From Candidatus Thorarchaeota archaeon (GTDB lineage: Archaea > Asgardarchaeota > Thorarchaeia > Thorarchaeales > Thorarchaeaceae), in assembly GCA_016840965.1 (NCBI GenBank), contig JAEORI010000171.1, positions 1 through 12,932 of the forward strand: 12,932 nt of DNA, written 5' to 3'. Under the pieces are notes generated by a model. The model searched no databases and was not told the origin of the DNA. It was given only the letters and a program-made list of their open reading frames with translations. Positions 1 to 5,534 of this stretch are shown here, piece after piece. Made by a program: the position numbers and the translations under genes. Position 1 is the first letter of the stretch; each line of letters opens with the position of its first letter.

Positions 1-762
1 ATCCTTAAACTCTTCAAAAAAGTAATCCGCTATGTGTAGTGTTGTATCAAGACCTACAAAATCAAGCAGAGTCAATGGTCCCATTGGCCAATTCAGCCCA
101 AGATGAATCGCTTTATCCATATCTTCAACTGTTGCTACTCCCTCCTGAATAGCAAACACAGCTTCAAGCAATGCTGGAACAAGTAGCCTATTGACTGCAA
201 ATCCAGGAGCTTCATTAACAAGTACTGTTTCTTTGCCAATCTTCTTTGAAACGTCCTCAATTACCTTCACAGTTGAATCTTTAGTGGCTTGCCCTTTGAT
301 GATCTCTACAAGATTCATGACTGGAACCGGGTTGAAGAAATGCATCCCTATGAACTTCTCAGGTCTTTTTGTGACCGCAGCCATTTGAGTGATACTAATA
401 CTAGATGTGTTCGAAGCCAGAATTGCGTGTTTCGGTGCCAATGTGTCCACCTCTTTCCAAATGTCAAGCTTAAGACTGACTATTTCTGGAACTGCTTCAA
501 TTACAAGATCCGCATCCTTGACTGCATCTTTAAGATCTAACACTCCATGGATTCTTTTCAGAATTGCATCTACCTCTTCTTGAGTGATTTTTCCTTTGGC
601 AATCCCTCTCTCTAGGTTCTTCTTGATTGTAGCCATTCCATTGTCGATGAACTTCTGGTCTATATCACGCATCTTGACCTCATACCCTGCTTGCGCACAG
701 ACATGGGCAATTCCGTTTCCCATTAGACCTGCGCCTAAAACAGCGATTTTCTTTATCTCCAA
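1..762 (-). CDS. hbd: 3-hydroxyacyl-CoA (3-hydroxybutyryl-CoA) dehydrogenase, C-terminus cut by window edge
   Basis: This enzyme oxidises (S)-3-hydroxyacyl-CoA to 3-ketoacyl-CoA with NAD(P), in beta-oxidation or the reverse butyryl-CoA route, in the cytoplasm. The visible 254 residues begin with a Rossmann dinucleotide motif GAGLMGNGIA (residues 10-19). They continue with SNTSS (117-121), the family signature GMHFFNPVPVMNLVEII (139-155) with catalytic His141 and Glu153, and PGFAVNR (186-192). The C-terminal helical domain begins near 186. Family members are about 280-295 residues long, so roughly 30 are missing beyond base 1. I chose the TTG start at 760-762 because an in-frame TAG lies just upstream and GAGGT (771-775 on the plus strand) sits 8 bases before it. 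No ATG fits the Rossmann start. Family assignment is firm; chain-length specificity cannot be read. Confidence 0.93.
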   Translation of the reverse strand, partial: MEIKKIAVLGAGLMGNGIAHVCAQAGYEVKMRDIDQKFIDNGMATIKKNLERGIAKGKITQEEVDAILKRIHGVLDLKDAVKDADLVIEAVPEIVSLKLDIWKEVDTLAPKHAILASNTSSISITQMAAVTKRPEKFIGMHFFNPVPVMNLVEIIKGQATKDSTVKVIEDVSKKIGKETVLVNEAPGFAVNRLLVPALLEAVFAIQEGVATVEDMDKAIHLGLNWPMGPLTLLDFVGLDTTLHIADYFFEEFKD

Positions 763-920
763 TATGATCTACCTCTGGGTTGTTTCTAGGTGTACATTTG
801 GTCCGACATTGCCTCCAAATATGTTTGACTATCAAGCTAGATTCATCATAGATGTCAATTGTTGAGGTGGAATATCCTCTTTCCAAAAACGGACTAAGGT
901 TCTCAACTCTGTAGAATTCA

Positions 921-930
921 ATATTTTATA
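921..930 (-). promoter_or_regulatory. TATA box for leftward transcription (hbd)
   Basis: On the minus strand this reads TATAAAATAT, a strong archaeal TATA box. Transcription would begin about 25 bases downstream, near 898, leaving a leader of about 135 bases before the TTG of the dehydrogenase. The palindrome at 931-945 directly abuts it on the upstream side, where the BRE would lie. Seen in sequence; promoter role is inference. Confidence 0.5.
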
Positions 931-945
931 GTCACAATTTGTGAC
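931..945. promoter_or_regulatory. 15-bp perfect palindrome, probable operator
   Basis: GTCACAA-T-TTGTGAC is a perfect 7-bp inverted repeat around one central base. It touches the leftward TATA box (921-930) and lies about 30 bases upstream of a rightward TATA-like element (977-985). That is a natural place for a dimeric regulator of both directions. The same half-site recurs at 1192-1198 and 1242-1248. The regulator is unknown. Confidence 0.5.
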
Positions 946-976
946 TCCCTTCTGTGACCCTATTTCGTGGCTTCGC

Positions 977-985
977 TATATATAC
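977..985 (+). promoter_or_regulatory. TATA-like element for rightward transcription of the small-ORF region
   Basis: TATATATAC followed by an A-rich tract. A start site about 25 bases downstream would fall near 1005-1010, just before the ATG at 1017. Together with the palindrome and the opposing TATA box it makes 921-985 look like a divergent promoter. Confidence 0.35.
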
Positions 986-1016
986 TAAAAATGAGCAGTA
1001 TTTCTTGTGAAATATC

Positions 1017-1124
1017 ATGGCTCTAGCAACTAACTCACGGAACACATCTGTGTCGAAGAACAAAAGTGACCTTGGTTTAACAACCCAGGCTCTGACATAT
1101 GCCTACATGACTGTCATAAGGTGA
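1017..1124 (+). CDS. Candidate small ORF 1 (35 residues)
   Basis: This ATG-TGA frame of 35 codons begins about 10 bases after the start site predicted from the TATA element at 977-985, so its mRNA would be almost leaderless. The peptide is polar (Ser, Thr and Asn rich) and has no recognisable domain. Its end, AAGGTGA, doubles as the ribosome binding site of the next small ORF. No function can be assigned. It could equally be chance or part of an untranslated RNA. Confidence 0.22.
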   Translation: MALATNSRNTSVSKNKSDLGLTTQALTYAYMTVIR

Positions 1125-1129
1125 TCAGC

Positions 1130-1258
1130 ATGGTGTACATTGAGAAACAGATCTGCTGGATATCCACTGACCCTAATCTGACAAGTGATTGGTCACAAAG
1201 TGGTCATAGAACTGGCCAGTTAGTCTCAGAAATAGCATATCTTGTGACCAACCTATAA
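1130..1258 (+). CDS. Candidate small ORF 2 (42 residues)
   Basis: The ATG at 1130 follows AAGGTGATC (1118-1126) at plausible SD spacing and starts 5 bases after the stop of small ORF 1. The peptide starts MVYIEKQICWIS and ends ISEIAYLVTNL-like (visible residues SEIAYLVTNL), with no known motif. The inverted repeat 1190-1198/1242-1250 lies inside it, so the DNA may be regulatory rather than coding. Low confidence. Confidence 0.22.
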   Translation: MVYIEKQICWISTDPNLTSDWSQSGHRTGQLVSEIAYLVTNL

Positions 1259-1274
1259 TGGATTGTGGAAAACC

Positions 1275-1370
1275 ATGACATCATCTGAATACGATTTCAA
1301 ATTCAAGTTGCTTAACAGAGATGTACTTCGAACTCACGCTATTATCCATGCATATACCTATCGGAGGTAG
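1275..1370 (+). CDS. Candidate small ORF 3 (31 residues)
   Basis: The frame begins ATG ACA TCA TCT and ends CGG AGG TAG. It has only a weak upstream GGA for ribosome binding. Its last two sense codons (Arg-Arg) and stop form the GGAGGT SD site of small ORF 4, a typical arrangement for translational coupling. The peptide (MTSSEYDFKFKLLNRDVLRT...) is charged and matches no family I know. Confidence 0.25.
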   Translation: MTSSEYDFKFKLLNRDVLRTHAIIHAYTYRR

Positions 1371-1374
1371 CGGA

Positions 1375-1443
1375 ATGACAAGCAAAAACAAGAAACAGAT
1401 TATGACGACACGAGCTATTACTACAGCCTACTTTAGGAGGTAG
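1375..1443 (+). CDS. Candidate small ORF 4 (22 residues)
   Basis: It has a near-ideal SD: GGAGGT at 1363-1368, then 6 bases, then ATG at 1375. The 22-residue product (MTSKNKKQIMTTRAITT...) is basic. Like ORF 3 it ends Arg-Arg-stop, with AGG AGG TAG, and these bases form the SD of the next ORF. The repeated layout is the main reason to list it. Function unknown; it may be a leader peptide. Confidence 0.3.
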   Translation: MTSKNKKQIMTTRAITTAYFRR

Positions 1444-1449
1444 AAACGC

Positions 1450-1608
1450 ATGAGTATCCCGTGCGACATTAGTAAAATTGGTTTGAGATATCAACAAAAC
1501 TACAATTTTAAGTACAGGATACAAAATAATGCTTTAAGAATAATGTTTATATCCAAACCATTATCAAATTATGGTTGGTTATATAAACCAAAACTGGCGA
1601 TGTCATGA
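1450..1608 (+). CDS. Candidate small ORF 5 (52 residues)
   Basis: AGGAGGT at 1435-1441 lies 8 bases before the ATG at 1450, one of the best SD sites in the window. The 52-residue product is rich in Tyr, Asn and Lys, with no clear membrane segment or motif. Against it, the second half overlaps a TATA box set in inverted repeats (1556-1591), so the 3' part may be promoter DNA and the frame fortuitous. Confidence 0.28.
   Translation: MSIPCDISKIGLRYQQNYNFKYRIQNNALRIMFISKPLSNYGWLYKPKLAMS
1556..1591 (+). promoter_or_regulatory. TATA box set in four AACCA/TGGTT half-sites
   Basis: TTGGTT-ATATA-AACCAA (1575-1591) is a perfect 6-bp inverted repeat with a TATA element at its centre. AACCAT (1556-1561) and ATGGTT (1571-1576) form a second inverted repeat overlapping the first. 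A start site about 25 bases beyond the TATA falls near 1608-1612, just before the hairpins that begin at 1625. This is probably the promoter and operator of the structured RNA and perhaps of the MFS gene. Confidence 0.45.
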
Positions 1609-1624
1609 CTATGACACATCCAAG

Positions 1625-1836
1625 TATCCTCCCAAGAGCGAAGCTCTGTTTAGCTAGTGAGGATAGGACGATTTGTGTTCAGTCATTTGGAGCATTGTGT
1701 AACGCCGGTTTTAGCGTGTCAGAATAGAGCAATGCGATTTCACATTAGAGTTACATCGAACAAATCTCCTATCTCCGAATCTCCTAAGGTGGAGATTCTG
1801 CAGCGGCCCTCGTTTGTGTGATCTGGGGGCCGTTGC
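1625..1836 (+). ncRNA. Candidate structured RNA: noncoding RNA or long structured leader of the MFS gene
   Basis: Four hairpin units follow one another. (1) TATCCTC 1625-1631 pairs with GAGGATA 1659-1665, enclosing AGAGC-GAA-GCTCT 1635-1647. (2) GCATTG 1692-1697 pairs with CAATGC 1730-1735, enclosing ACGC 1702-1705/GCGT 1714-1717. (3) GAATCTCC 1777-1784 pairs with GGAGATTC 1791-1798, loop TAAGGT. (4) Ten pairs, one a G-U, between 1800-1809 and 1827-1836. ATCTCC at 1771-1776 could also pair with GGAGAT at 1791-1796, so stem 3 has an alternative. The start predicted from the TATA at 1581-1585 lies just upstream. I see no RNase P, SRP or tRNA hallmarks. Strand is inferred from the promoter. Confidence 0.4.
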
Positions 1837-1858
1837 AATCCACAGGAAGTTGACAGAC

Positions 1859-1966
1859 ATGAAACGCGAACCAGAACTTGCATACGAGGCTGCTAAGCAA
1901 GCAAGTCTAGGAAGGGTATCAACTTCAATTTCAAATCAAGATCACAATCTAACGATTGGGTGCTGA
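1859..1966 (+). CDS. 35-codon ORF in frame with and just before the MFS gene
   Basis: The ATG at 1859 follows GGAAG (1845-1849) at a workable SD distance. The frame runs 35 codons, ends TGC TGA, and is followed by two codons and then the ATG of the transporter in the same frame. The peptide (MKREPELAYEAAKQ...) is soluble in character. Options are a leader peptide coupled to the transporter, an N-terminal extension interrupted by a TGA, or chance. The transporter ATG has no obvious SD of its own, which slightly favours coupling. Confidence 0.33.
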   Translation: MKREPELAYEAAKQASLGRVSTSISNQDHNLTIGC

Positions 1967-1972
1967 GAATTC

Positions 1973-3481
1973 ATGAGTAGAATGAAATCCTTTCTTGGTT
2001 TGCCAGACGCCACTGACAAGGTTATGAGACTGGCACAAATTATGGGAATTATAGGACCATTGGGTAACCTCACTTTCTTCCTATCAACGACATTCTATGT
2101 GATTTTTGTTGCTGAGGCACTTGGCGGTGGTCCTGGAATGTATCTCCAAGGTATTGGTCTAGTCGGGACTTTGGTTGTAGTTCAGATGGTTGTCCAAATT
2201 ATACTAGACTATCCAACTGGAGCTATTGGTGATTGGATTGGTCAGAGGTACATTATAGCTGGAGCAAATGTAACCTTTGGAATCTCATTTCTTATGGTTT
2301 CCATGGTAACGGTAGATACTCCTTATGTGTATCTTGTGTTGGTTTATGCTCTACAAGGCCTTGCACAGTCTCAATCCAGTGGAGCTTGGGGTGCATGGTT
2401 CGACAATAATTATCGGGTCGCTATGCCTGGTGACTCGGATAGAAAGCAGTATGGCGTCTTTCAAGGACGTGTGGGCATGGTAATGCAGATAGTTGCCACA
2501 GCCTCTTTGATTCCAGGGAGTATCTTAGCTGCTGCATTCTCAAGAGCTTGGGTTTTCCAACTACAAGGTGTCTTATCATTTGTATTCGCACTTCTTGTTT
2601 TCAGACTTGTACGAGACTTTCCCGAAGTAGAGGCGCAAAGGGCTCAGAAAGGTCAACGCCCAGAGATGGGCGAGTACCTCTCCATACTCAAAAGTGGCGT
2701 CAGCTATCTCTTCAGACATGCATTCATTCGATACATTGCAGTGGGGAGCATGTTAGCTGTCAGTAGCATTATGGTTTGGGGAAACCTCATTCTATTCCCA
2801 ATGTACTATCTCTATTTGATTACTGATGTTGGTGTAGCAAGTTTCAGAACCCTACTCTTTATTCCTGGAATCTTTTCTCAAGAACGTTCGGGGATATGGT
2901 CCCGCCGGTTCGAGCCAAAGAAATGGATTCCAAGATTCCGGCTGATGCAGACCTGTGGATTTGTCTTCTTCTGGGTGTTTGCTTCTATCATGCTACTATT
3001 TCCACCAGCCGCCACTAGTACAAGCGTTTGGACCCTTTACTGGCCTTTCACCAATATACAACTCTTGAGTCTCCCAGCTGAAAACATTGTGCCTATTGCC
3101 CTCATATTCACCACATTTGTTTCAACCAGTTTCTTTGGAGGTTTCGCTGATATCCTCACACAGCGTGTGCTATTGGATGTTATTCCAAATAAGATCAGGA
3201 ACTCTATGTACTCCCTCTTCCCAACTGTTGCTACTCTATTTGCCATCCCGCAGATTGCTCTGTTCGGATGGCTGATAACAATCATTGGATTCCCATTAAC
3301 ACTTGCTGCATGTGGTGTTGTATCCTTAACCGGAGTTGTGTTAATAGTTCATGGCTTTAGACACAATCCTCCTGAACCAGATGGTGAAACCTGGGCGAAT
3401 GGTGATGGTATATTGCCTGCGAAAGAGCCAGAAGCTGGTGGATTAGAAGAGATATCTGAAGGAATACTCCTAGAAGATTAG
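1973..3481 (+). CDS. Major facilitator superfamily (MFS) transporter
   Basis: A polytopic membrane protein of 502 residues, the usual length for a 12-helix MFS carrier. Hydrophobic segments lie near residues 21-49, 60-79, 94-112, 118-131, 167-188, 193-212, 252-284, 290-300, 327-344, 370-392, 413-435 and 438-461. The loop after segment 2 reads GAIGDWIGQRY (83-93), which fits the MFS motif A pattern (G-x-x-x-D-x-x-G-x-R). Residues 217-236 form the hydrophilic central loop, and the C-terminal 40 residues are acidic and cytoplasmic. The substrate cannot be read. The start is ATG 1973; ATG 1982 (Met4) is an alternative. It is transcribed rightward behind the structured region 1625-1836 and ends at a hairpin, so it is probably its own unit. 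Confidence 0.82.
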   Translation: MSRMKSFLGLPDATDKVMRLAQIMGIIGPLGNLTFFLSTTFYVIFVAEALGGGPGMYLQGIGLVGTLVVVQMVVQIILDYPTGAIGDWIGQRYIIAGANVTFGISFLMVSMVTVDTPYVYLVLVYALQGLAQSQSSGAWGAWFDNNYRVAMPGDSDRKQYGVFQGRVGMVMQIVATASLIPGSILAAAFSRAWVFQLQGVLSFVFALLVFRLVRDFPEVEAQRAQKGQRPEMGEYLSILKSGVSYLFRHAFIRYIAVGSMLAVSSIMVWGNLILFPMYYLYLITDVGVASFRTLLFIPGIFSQERSGIWSRRFEPKKWIPRFRLMQTCGFVFFWVFASIMLLFPPAATSTSVWTLYWPFTNIQLLSLPAENIVPIALIFTTFVSTSFFGGFADILTQRVLLDVIPNKIRNSMYSLFPTVATLFAIPQIALFGWLITIIGFPLTLAACGVVSLTGVVLIVHGFRHNPPEPDGETWANGDGILPAKEPEAGGLEEISEGILLED

Positions 3482-3491
3482 ACTTTCATAA

Positions 3492-3514
3492 GAGGCTGCA
3501 TTCCTTGCAGCCTC
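3492..3514 (+). terminator. Hairpin after the MFS gene
   Basis: GAGGCTGCA (3492-3500) pairs perfectly with TGCAGCCTC (3506-3514) around a TTCCT loop, 10 bases after the transporter stop. The following CGCTTCATTTTA is moderately T-rich. Probably a terminator or an mRNA 3'-end stabiliser. Confidence 0.6.
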
Positions 3515-3638
3515 CGCTTCATTTTATCTGCCAGCGTAAAGTTAATACTTACTCTCGTTGATTTTTTGTCGGTGCATATTATTGTCTGATAGACCACAGT
3601 TTCTGACCGTTTCTTATTCTGACTCAGGGCTTAGTACT

Positions 3639-4415
3639 ATGAGCTATGAGAGAAAGATGGTCCGTGAAAAAGATGTGAAGTTTGATGGAGAAGATGGCTC
3701 ACTAGAGCTTACCGATGTTCGTTTGGTATGGTATAAGAAACCATCTAAGAAAAGTGGTTTGAAAAAGTGGGGCGCTTTGGCTGGCGCAGTTGCCGGGGCG
3801 GCTCTGCTTGAAGGCGCTGGACATCGTATGGGTGGTATTGGTGGCCATGTCACACGATCTCTTGCTAGAGGGATTACATATGCTGCTGTTGGAACTGCCA
3901 TATCGTCTTGGACAGCAGAGTCATACTATAACAAGGATCAAAATGGTAACACTGAGAGTTTGGCACTACCACTGATTGCCATTAGTCAAGCTACTCAAAG
4001 TGGAGAAAGACTTGTAGTGGAGCTCAAGTCTGGAGGTACAATGGAATTCCATTTCAAACAGAAGAAAGTGATCCCATCAATAATTGCTAATGTTACATCT
4101 GCGCAGACTCAAGGTAAATGTCCTTATTGCGGAACAAATGCTGGAAATGTACCAAGTTGTCCCAATTGTGGCGGTGTTATCGAAGGTGGCTCAGGAAGTG
4201 CACATGCACATGAAGGTAGGGGTTCTGGAGCTGGAGGCCCCGGTTCGATGACAATTCAATATACCGACCTAGATGGTGATGGTCAACCAGATTCGGTGAC
4301 CGTACGAGGTGCTGGTGTACCAACAGGTTCTCAAGCAGGATTCTGTATGAATTGTGGAACACCTTATCCACATGGTGCAAGATTCTGTAACTCATGCGGA
4401 CAGCAAATAAGATAG
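3639..4415 (+). CDS. Membrane-associated protein with PH-like halves, Gly/Ala hydrophobic insert, two zinc ribbons and a DxDxD loop
   Basis: No named family recognised. From the ATG at 3639 it has 258 residues. Residues 11-33 (ending LELTDVRLVWYKK) and 106-150 (ending VELKSGGTMEFHF and a helix) look like the strands and final helix of a PH- or GRAM-like fold. Between them, residues 41-95 are Gly/Ala-rich and hydrophobic, perhaps membrane-inserting. C161-x2-C164...C174-x2-C177 is a zinc ribbon, and C236-x2-C239...C250-x2-C253 is a second. Between the ribbons, DLDGDGQPDSV (210-220) has the spacing of an EF-hand-like calcium loop. The frame is open back to a TTG at 3558, but the extra 27 residues are Cys- and Ser-rich with no SD, and they would overlap the likely promoter (TATA-like TTAATACTTA near 3542). 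It converges with cofE, 5 bases away. Confidence 0.75.
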   Translation: MSYERKMVREKDVKFDGEDGSLELTDVRLVWYKKPSKKSGLKKWGALAGAVAGAALLEGAGHRMGGIGGHVTRSLARGITYAAVGTAISSWTAESYYNKDQNGNTESLALPLIAISQATQSGERLVVELKSGGTMEFHFKQKKVIPSIIANVTSAQTQGKCPYCGTNAGNVPSCPNCGGVIEGGSGSAHAHEGRGSGAGGPGSMTIQYTDLDGDGQPDSVTVRGAGVPTGSQAGFCMNCGTPYPHGARFCNSCGQQIR

Positions 4416-4420
4416 ATTAA

Positions 4421-5224
4421 CTAGCTTATGGGCTCTTTTTTTGAGCCCATCACTTTCTCTTTTTCACTTTGTAGTGAAACGTCATCTTCTTTTGCTCTAT
4501 TGATGTCTACTGCTCTTTCTATTCCATCCGAATATCTGTACCCTCTAACAATTACAACTGGAACTCTTTCACCAGCCTGTCCCATTAATGGCTCAGCAAA
4601 TGCAGCTAATTCATCAATCTGACATATAGTTGATCGTTTCAAGACCCTCCCATAGAGATCGTTCTTTCCCCTGTTATACTTGAATGCATTAATTCCCGAG
4701 CATCCAATAGCCACATTGACCAATCCCCTTCTCCATGGCCTGCCATGTGAGTCTGAGATTATAACAGCTAATTTCAATCCCGTTTCTCTTTCGAGTTTAG
4801 TACGCAGCTGTTCTGCGGAAAAGTCTGGATTTTTAGGCAATAGAACGTATTCACCTTCAGGTGCGTTGGACTTGTCAACTCCACTAAAGTTACAGATTAA
4901 TCCAGATCGTGTTTCGGTAACCAGCACTCCCTCACTCTTGAATATCCCTGTTGACTCACGTAATGCTAGTTCCACATGAACTGGATCAAATGCATTTCTT
5001 TCAGCAATCTCCTCTGCTTGTTCAGTCACAATGACATCTGATGCTCGAACTAATCTTCCTTCAGATTTTGAAACAATCTTGGAAGCAATGATTATTACAT
5101 CTTCATCTTCCAAGCTGATTCCCTCTCTCTTAGCAGACTCAAGGATTGTTGTAGACAAATCATCCCCTATGTTAATAGTGGGAATTGAACTTAATGCAAT
5201 TGCAGAAACCCTCGTGAGACTCAT
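4421..5224 (-). CDS. cofE: Coenzyme F420:L-glutamate ligase
   Basis: This enzyme adds L-glutamate residues to coenzyme F420-0 with GTP and a divalent metal, the last step of F420 synthesis in archaea. The 267-residue protein shows family landmarks in order: IIASKIVSKSEGR (45-57), the region around 110-120, SDSHGRPWRRG (157-167), GINAFKYNRGKNDLYGR (177-193), and a C-terminal VPVVIVRGYRY (221-231). Archaeal CofE proteins are about 250 residues, so the Lys/Glu-rich last 20 form a short tail. The ATG at 5222-5224 has AGGAGC 6 bases upstream and a TATA box at 5277-5286. Its last ten codons lie inside the hairpin shared with the convergent neighbour. The gene shows that the organism makes F420, so F420-dependent oxidoreductases are expected elsewhere. 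Confidence 0.93.
   Translation of the reverse strand: MSLTRVSAIALSSIPTINIGDDLSTTILESAKREGISLEDEDVIIIASKIVSKSEGRLVRASDVIVTEQAEEIAERNAFDPVHVELALRESTGIFKSEGVLVTETRSGLICNFSGVDKSNAPEGEYVLLPKNPDFSAEQLRTKLERETGLKLAVIISDSHGRPWRRGLVNVAIGCSGINAFKYNRGKNDLYGRVLKRSTICQIDELAAFAEPLMGQAGERVPVVIVRGYRYSDGIERAVDINRAKEDDVSLQSEKEKVMGSKKEPIS
4428..4450. terminator. Bidirectional hairpin between convergent genes, inside cofE
   Basis: ATGGGCTC (4428-4435) pairs perfectly with GAGCCCAT (4443-4450) around a loop of seven T (plus strand). It lies 12 bases after the stop of the zinc-ribbon gene and within the last codons of cofE, so it could end transcripts from either side. The T run is in the loop, not after the stem. 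That differs from a bacterial terminator, though T runs alone can terminate archaeal transcription. Confidence 0.6.
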
Positions 5225-5276
5225 AATTATGCTCCTGATATCGAGGTGTATTTCTCGGAAAAGTTTGTCCCTTTAG

Positions 5277-5286
5277 CTATTTATAA
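5277..5286 (-). promoter_or_regulatory. TATA box of cofE
   Basis: On the minus strand this reads TTATAAATAG, a strong archaeal TATA box. The start would fall near 5255, giving a leader of about 30 bases containing the AGGAGC ribosome site (5231-5236). The 16-bp palindrome at 5297-5312 lies 10 bases upstream of it. Confidence 0.6.
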
Positions 5287-5296
5287 CCGATAAGTT

Positions 5297-5312
5297 TAGA
5301 ACACGTGTTCTA
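5297..5312. promoter_or_regulatory. 16-bp perfect palindrome in the cofE/top6B divergent region
   Basis: TAGAACACGTGTTCTA is a perfect palindrome with no spacer. It sits just upstream of the cofE TATA box and next to AT-rich TATA-like sequence (TATATTAA, 5318-5325) facing top6B. This is a likely operator for a dimeric regulator acting on one or both genes. The rest of this 310-base region holds an imperfect hairpin (5348-5359 with 5388-5398) and a further TATA-like element. Confidence 0.5.
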
Positions 5313-5417
5313 GCATTATATTAATCACTCTGCCAAATAATCTATGACTTCAAAAGTGCTTCAATTTATACAAAATCACAGAAAGAGGCGCTTTGAAGGG
5401 ATTAGTGACAGAAATGA

Positions 5418-5427
5418 TTAATATACA
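5418..5427 (+). promoter_or_regulatory. TATA-like element upstream of top6B
   Basis: TTAATATACA would place a start near 5447, about 85 bases before the top6B start codon. TATATTAA at 5318-5325 is an alternative. Choosing between them from sequence alone is not possible. Confidence 0.3.
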
Positions 5428-5513
5428 TTAAGAGAAATCGGACTATTCAGCGCAGAATGCCGTTTCGAAGGGAAATCAGTCCTAACGAATTGACATAGGA
5501 TGCATAATAGATC

Positions 5514-5528
5514 CCTAATTAGGAGTGA
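5514..5528 (+). promoter_or_regulatory. Ribosome binding site of top6B overlapped by a palindrome
   Basis: AGGAGTGA (5521-5528) lies 6 bases before the TTG start at 5535 and is the reason for choosing that start. CCTAATTAGG (5514-5523) is a perfect palindrome whose right arm is the first three bases of the SD. It may hold the site partly closed or be a protein site, or be chance. Confidence 0.55.
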
Positions 5529-5534
5529 ACAATA

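Noticed and set aside
680..886. 68-codon minus-strand frame overlapping the hbd start, starting near the predicted transcription start
   Set aside because: Could be a leader ORF, but it runs out of frame through hbd codons, has no clear SD, and is rich in Arg/Cys as chance frames are.
1342..1524. 60-codon minus-strand frame in the intergenic region
   Set aside because: No SD, Cys/His/Ser-rich text of the type seen in chance frames, and it opposes small ORFs 4 and 5, which have strong SD sites.
1610..1850. tRNA, RNase P RNA or SRP RNA in the hairpin-rich region
   Set aside because: No T-loop GTTCGAAYCC, no RNase P or SRP conserved blocks. UGUAAC at 1698-1703 resembles an SRP Alu-domain motif, but the surrounding fold does not fit.
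1964..1966. TGA read as selenocysteine joining the 35-codon ORF to the MFS gene
   Set aside because: MFS carriers are not known selenoproteins, and I see no insertion element. The plain uORF or nonsense reading is simpler; kept only as an option in the findings.
3558..3638. 27-residue upstream extension of the zinc-ribbon gene from a TTG
   Set aside because: It would overlap the probable promoter, lacks an SD, and its residues do not continue the domain that begins after the ATG at 3639.
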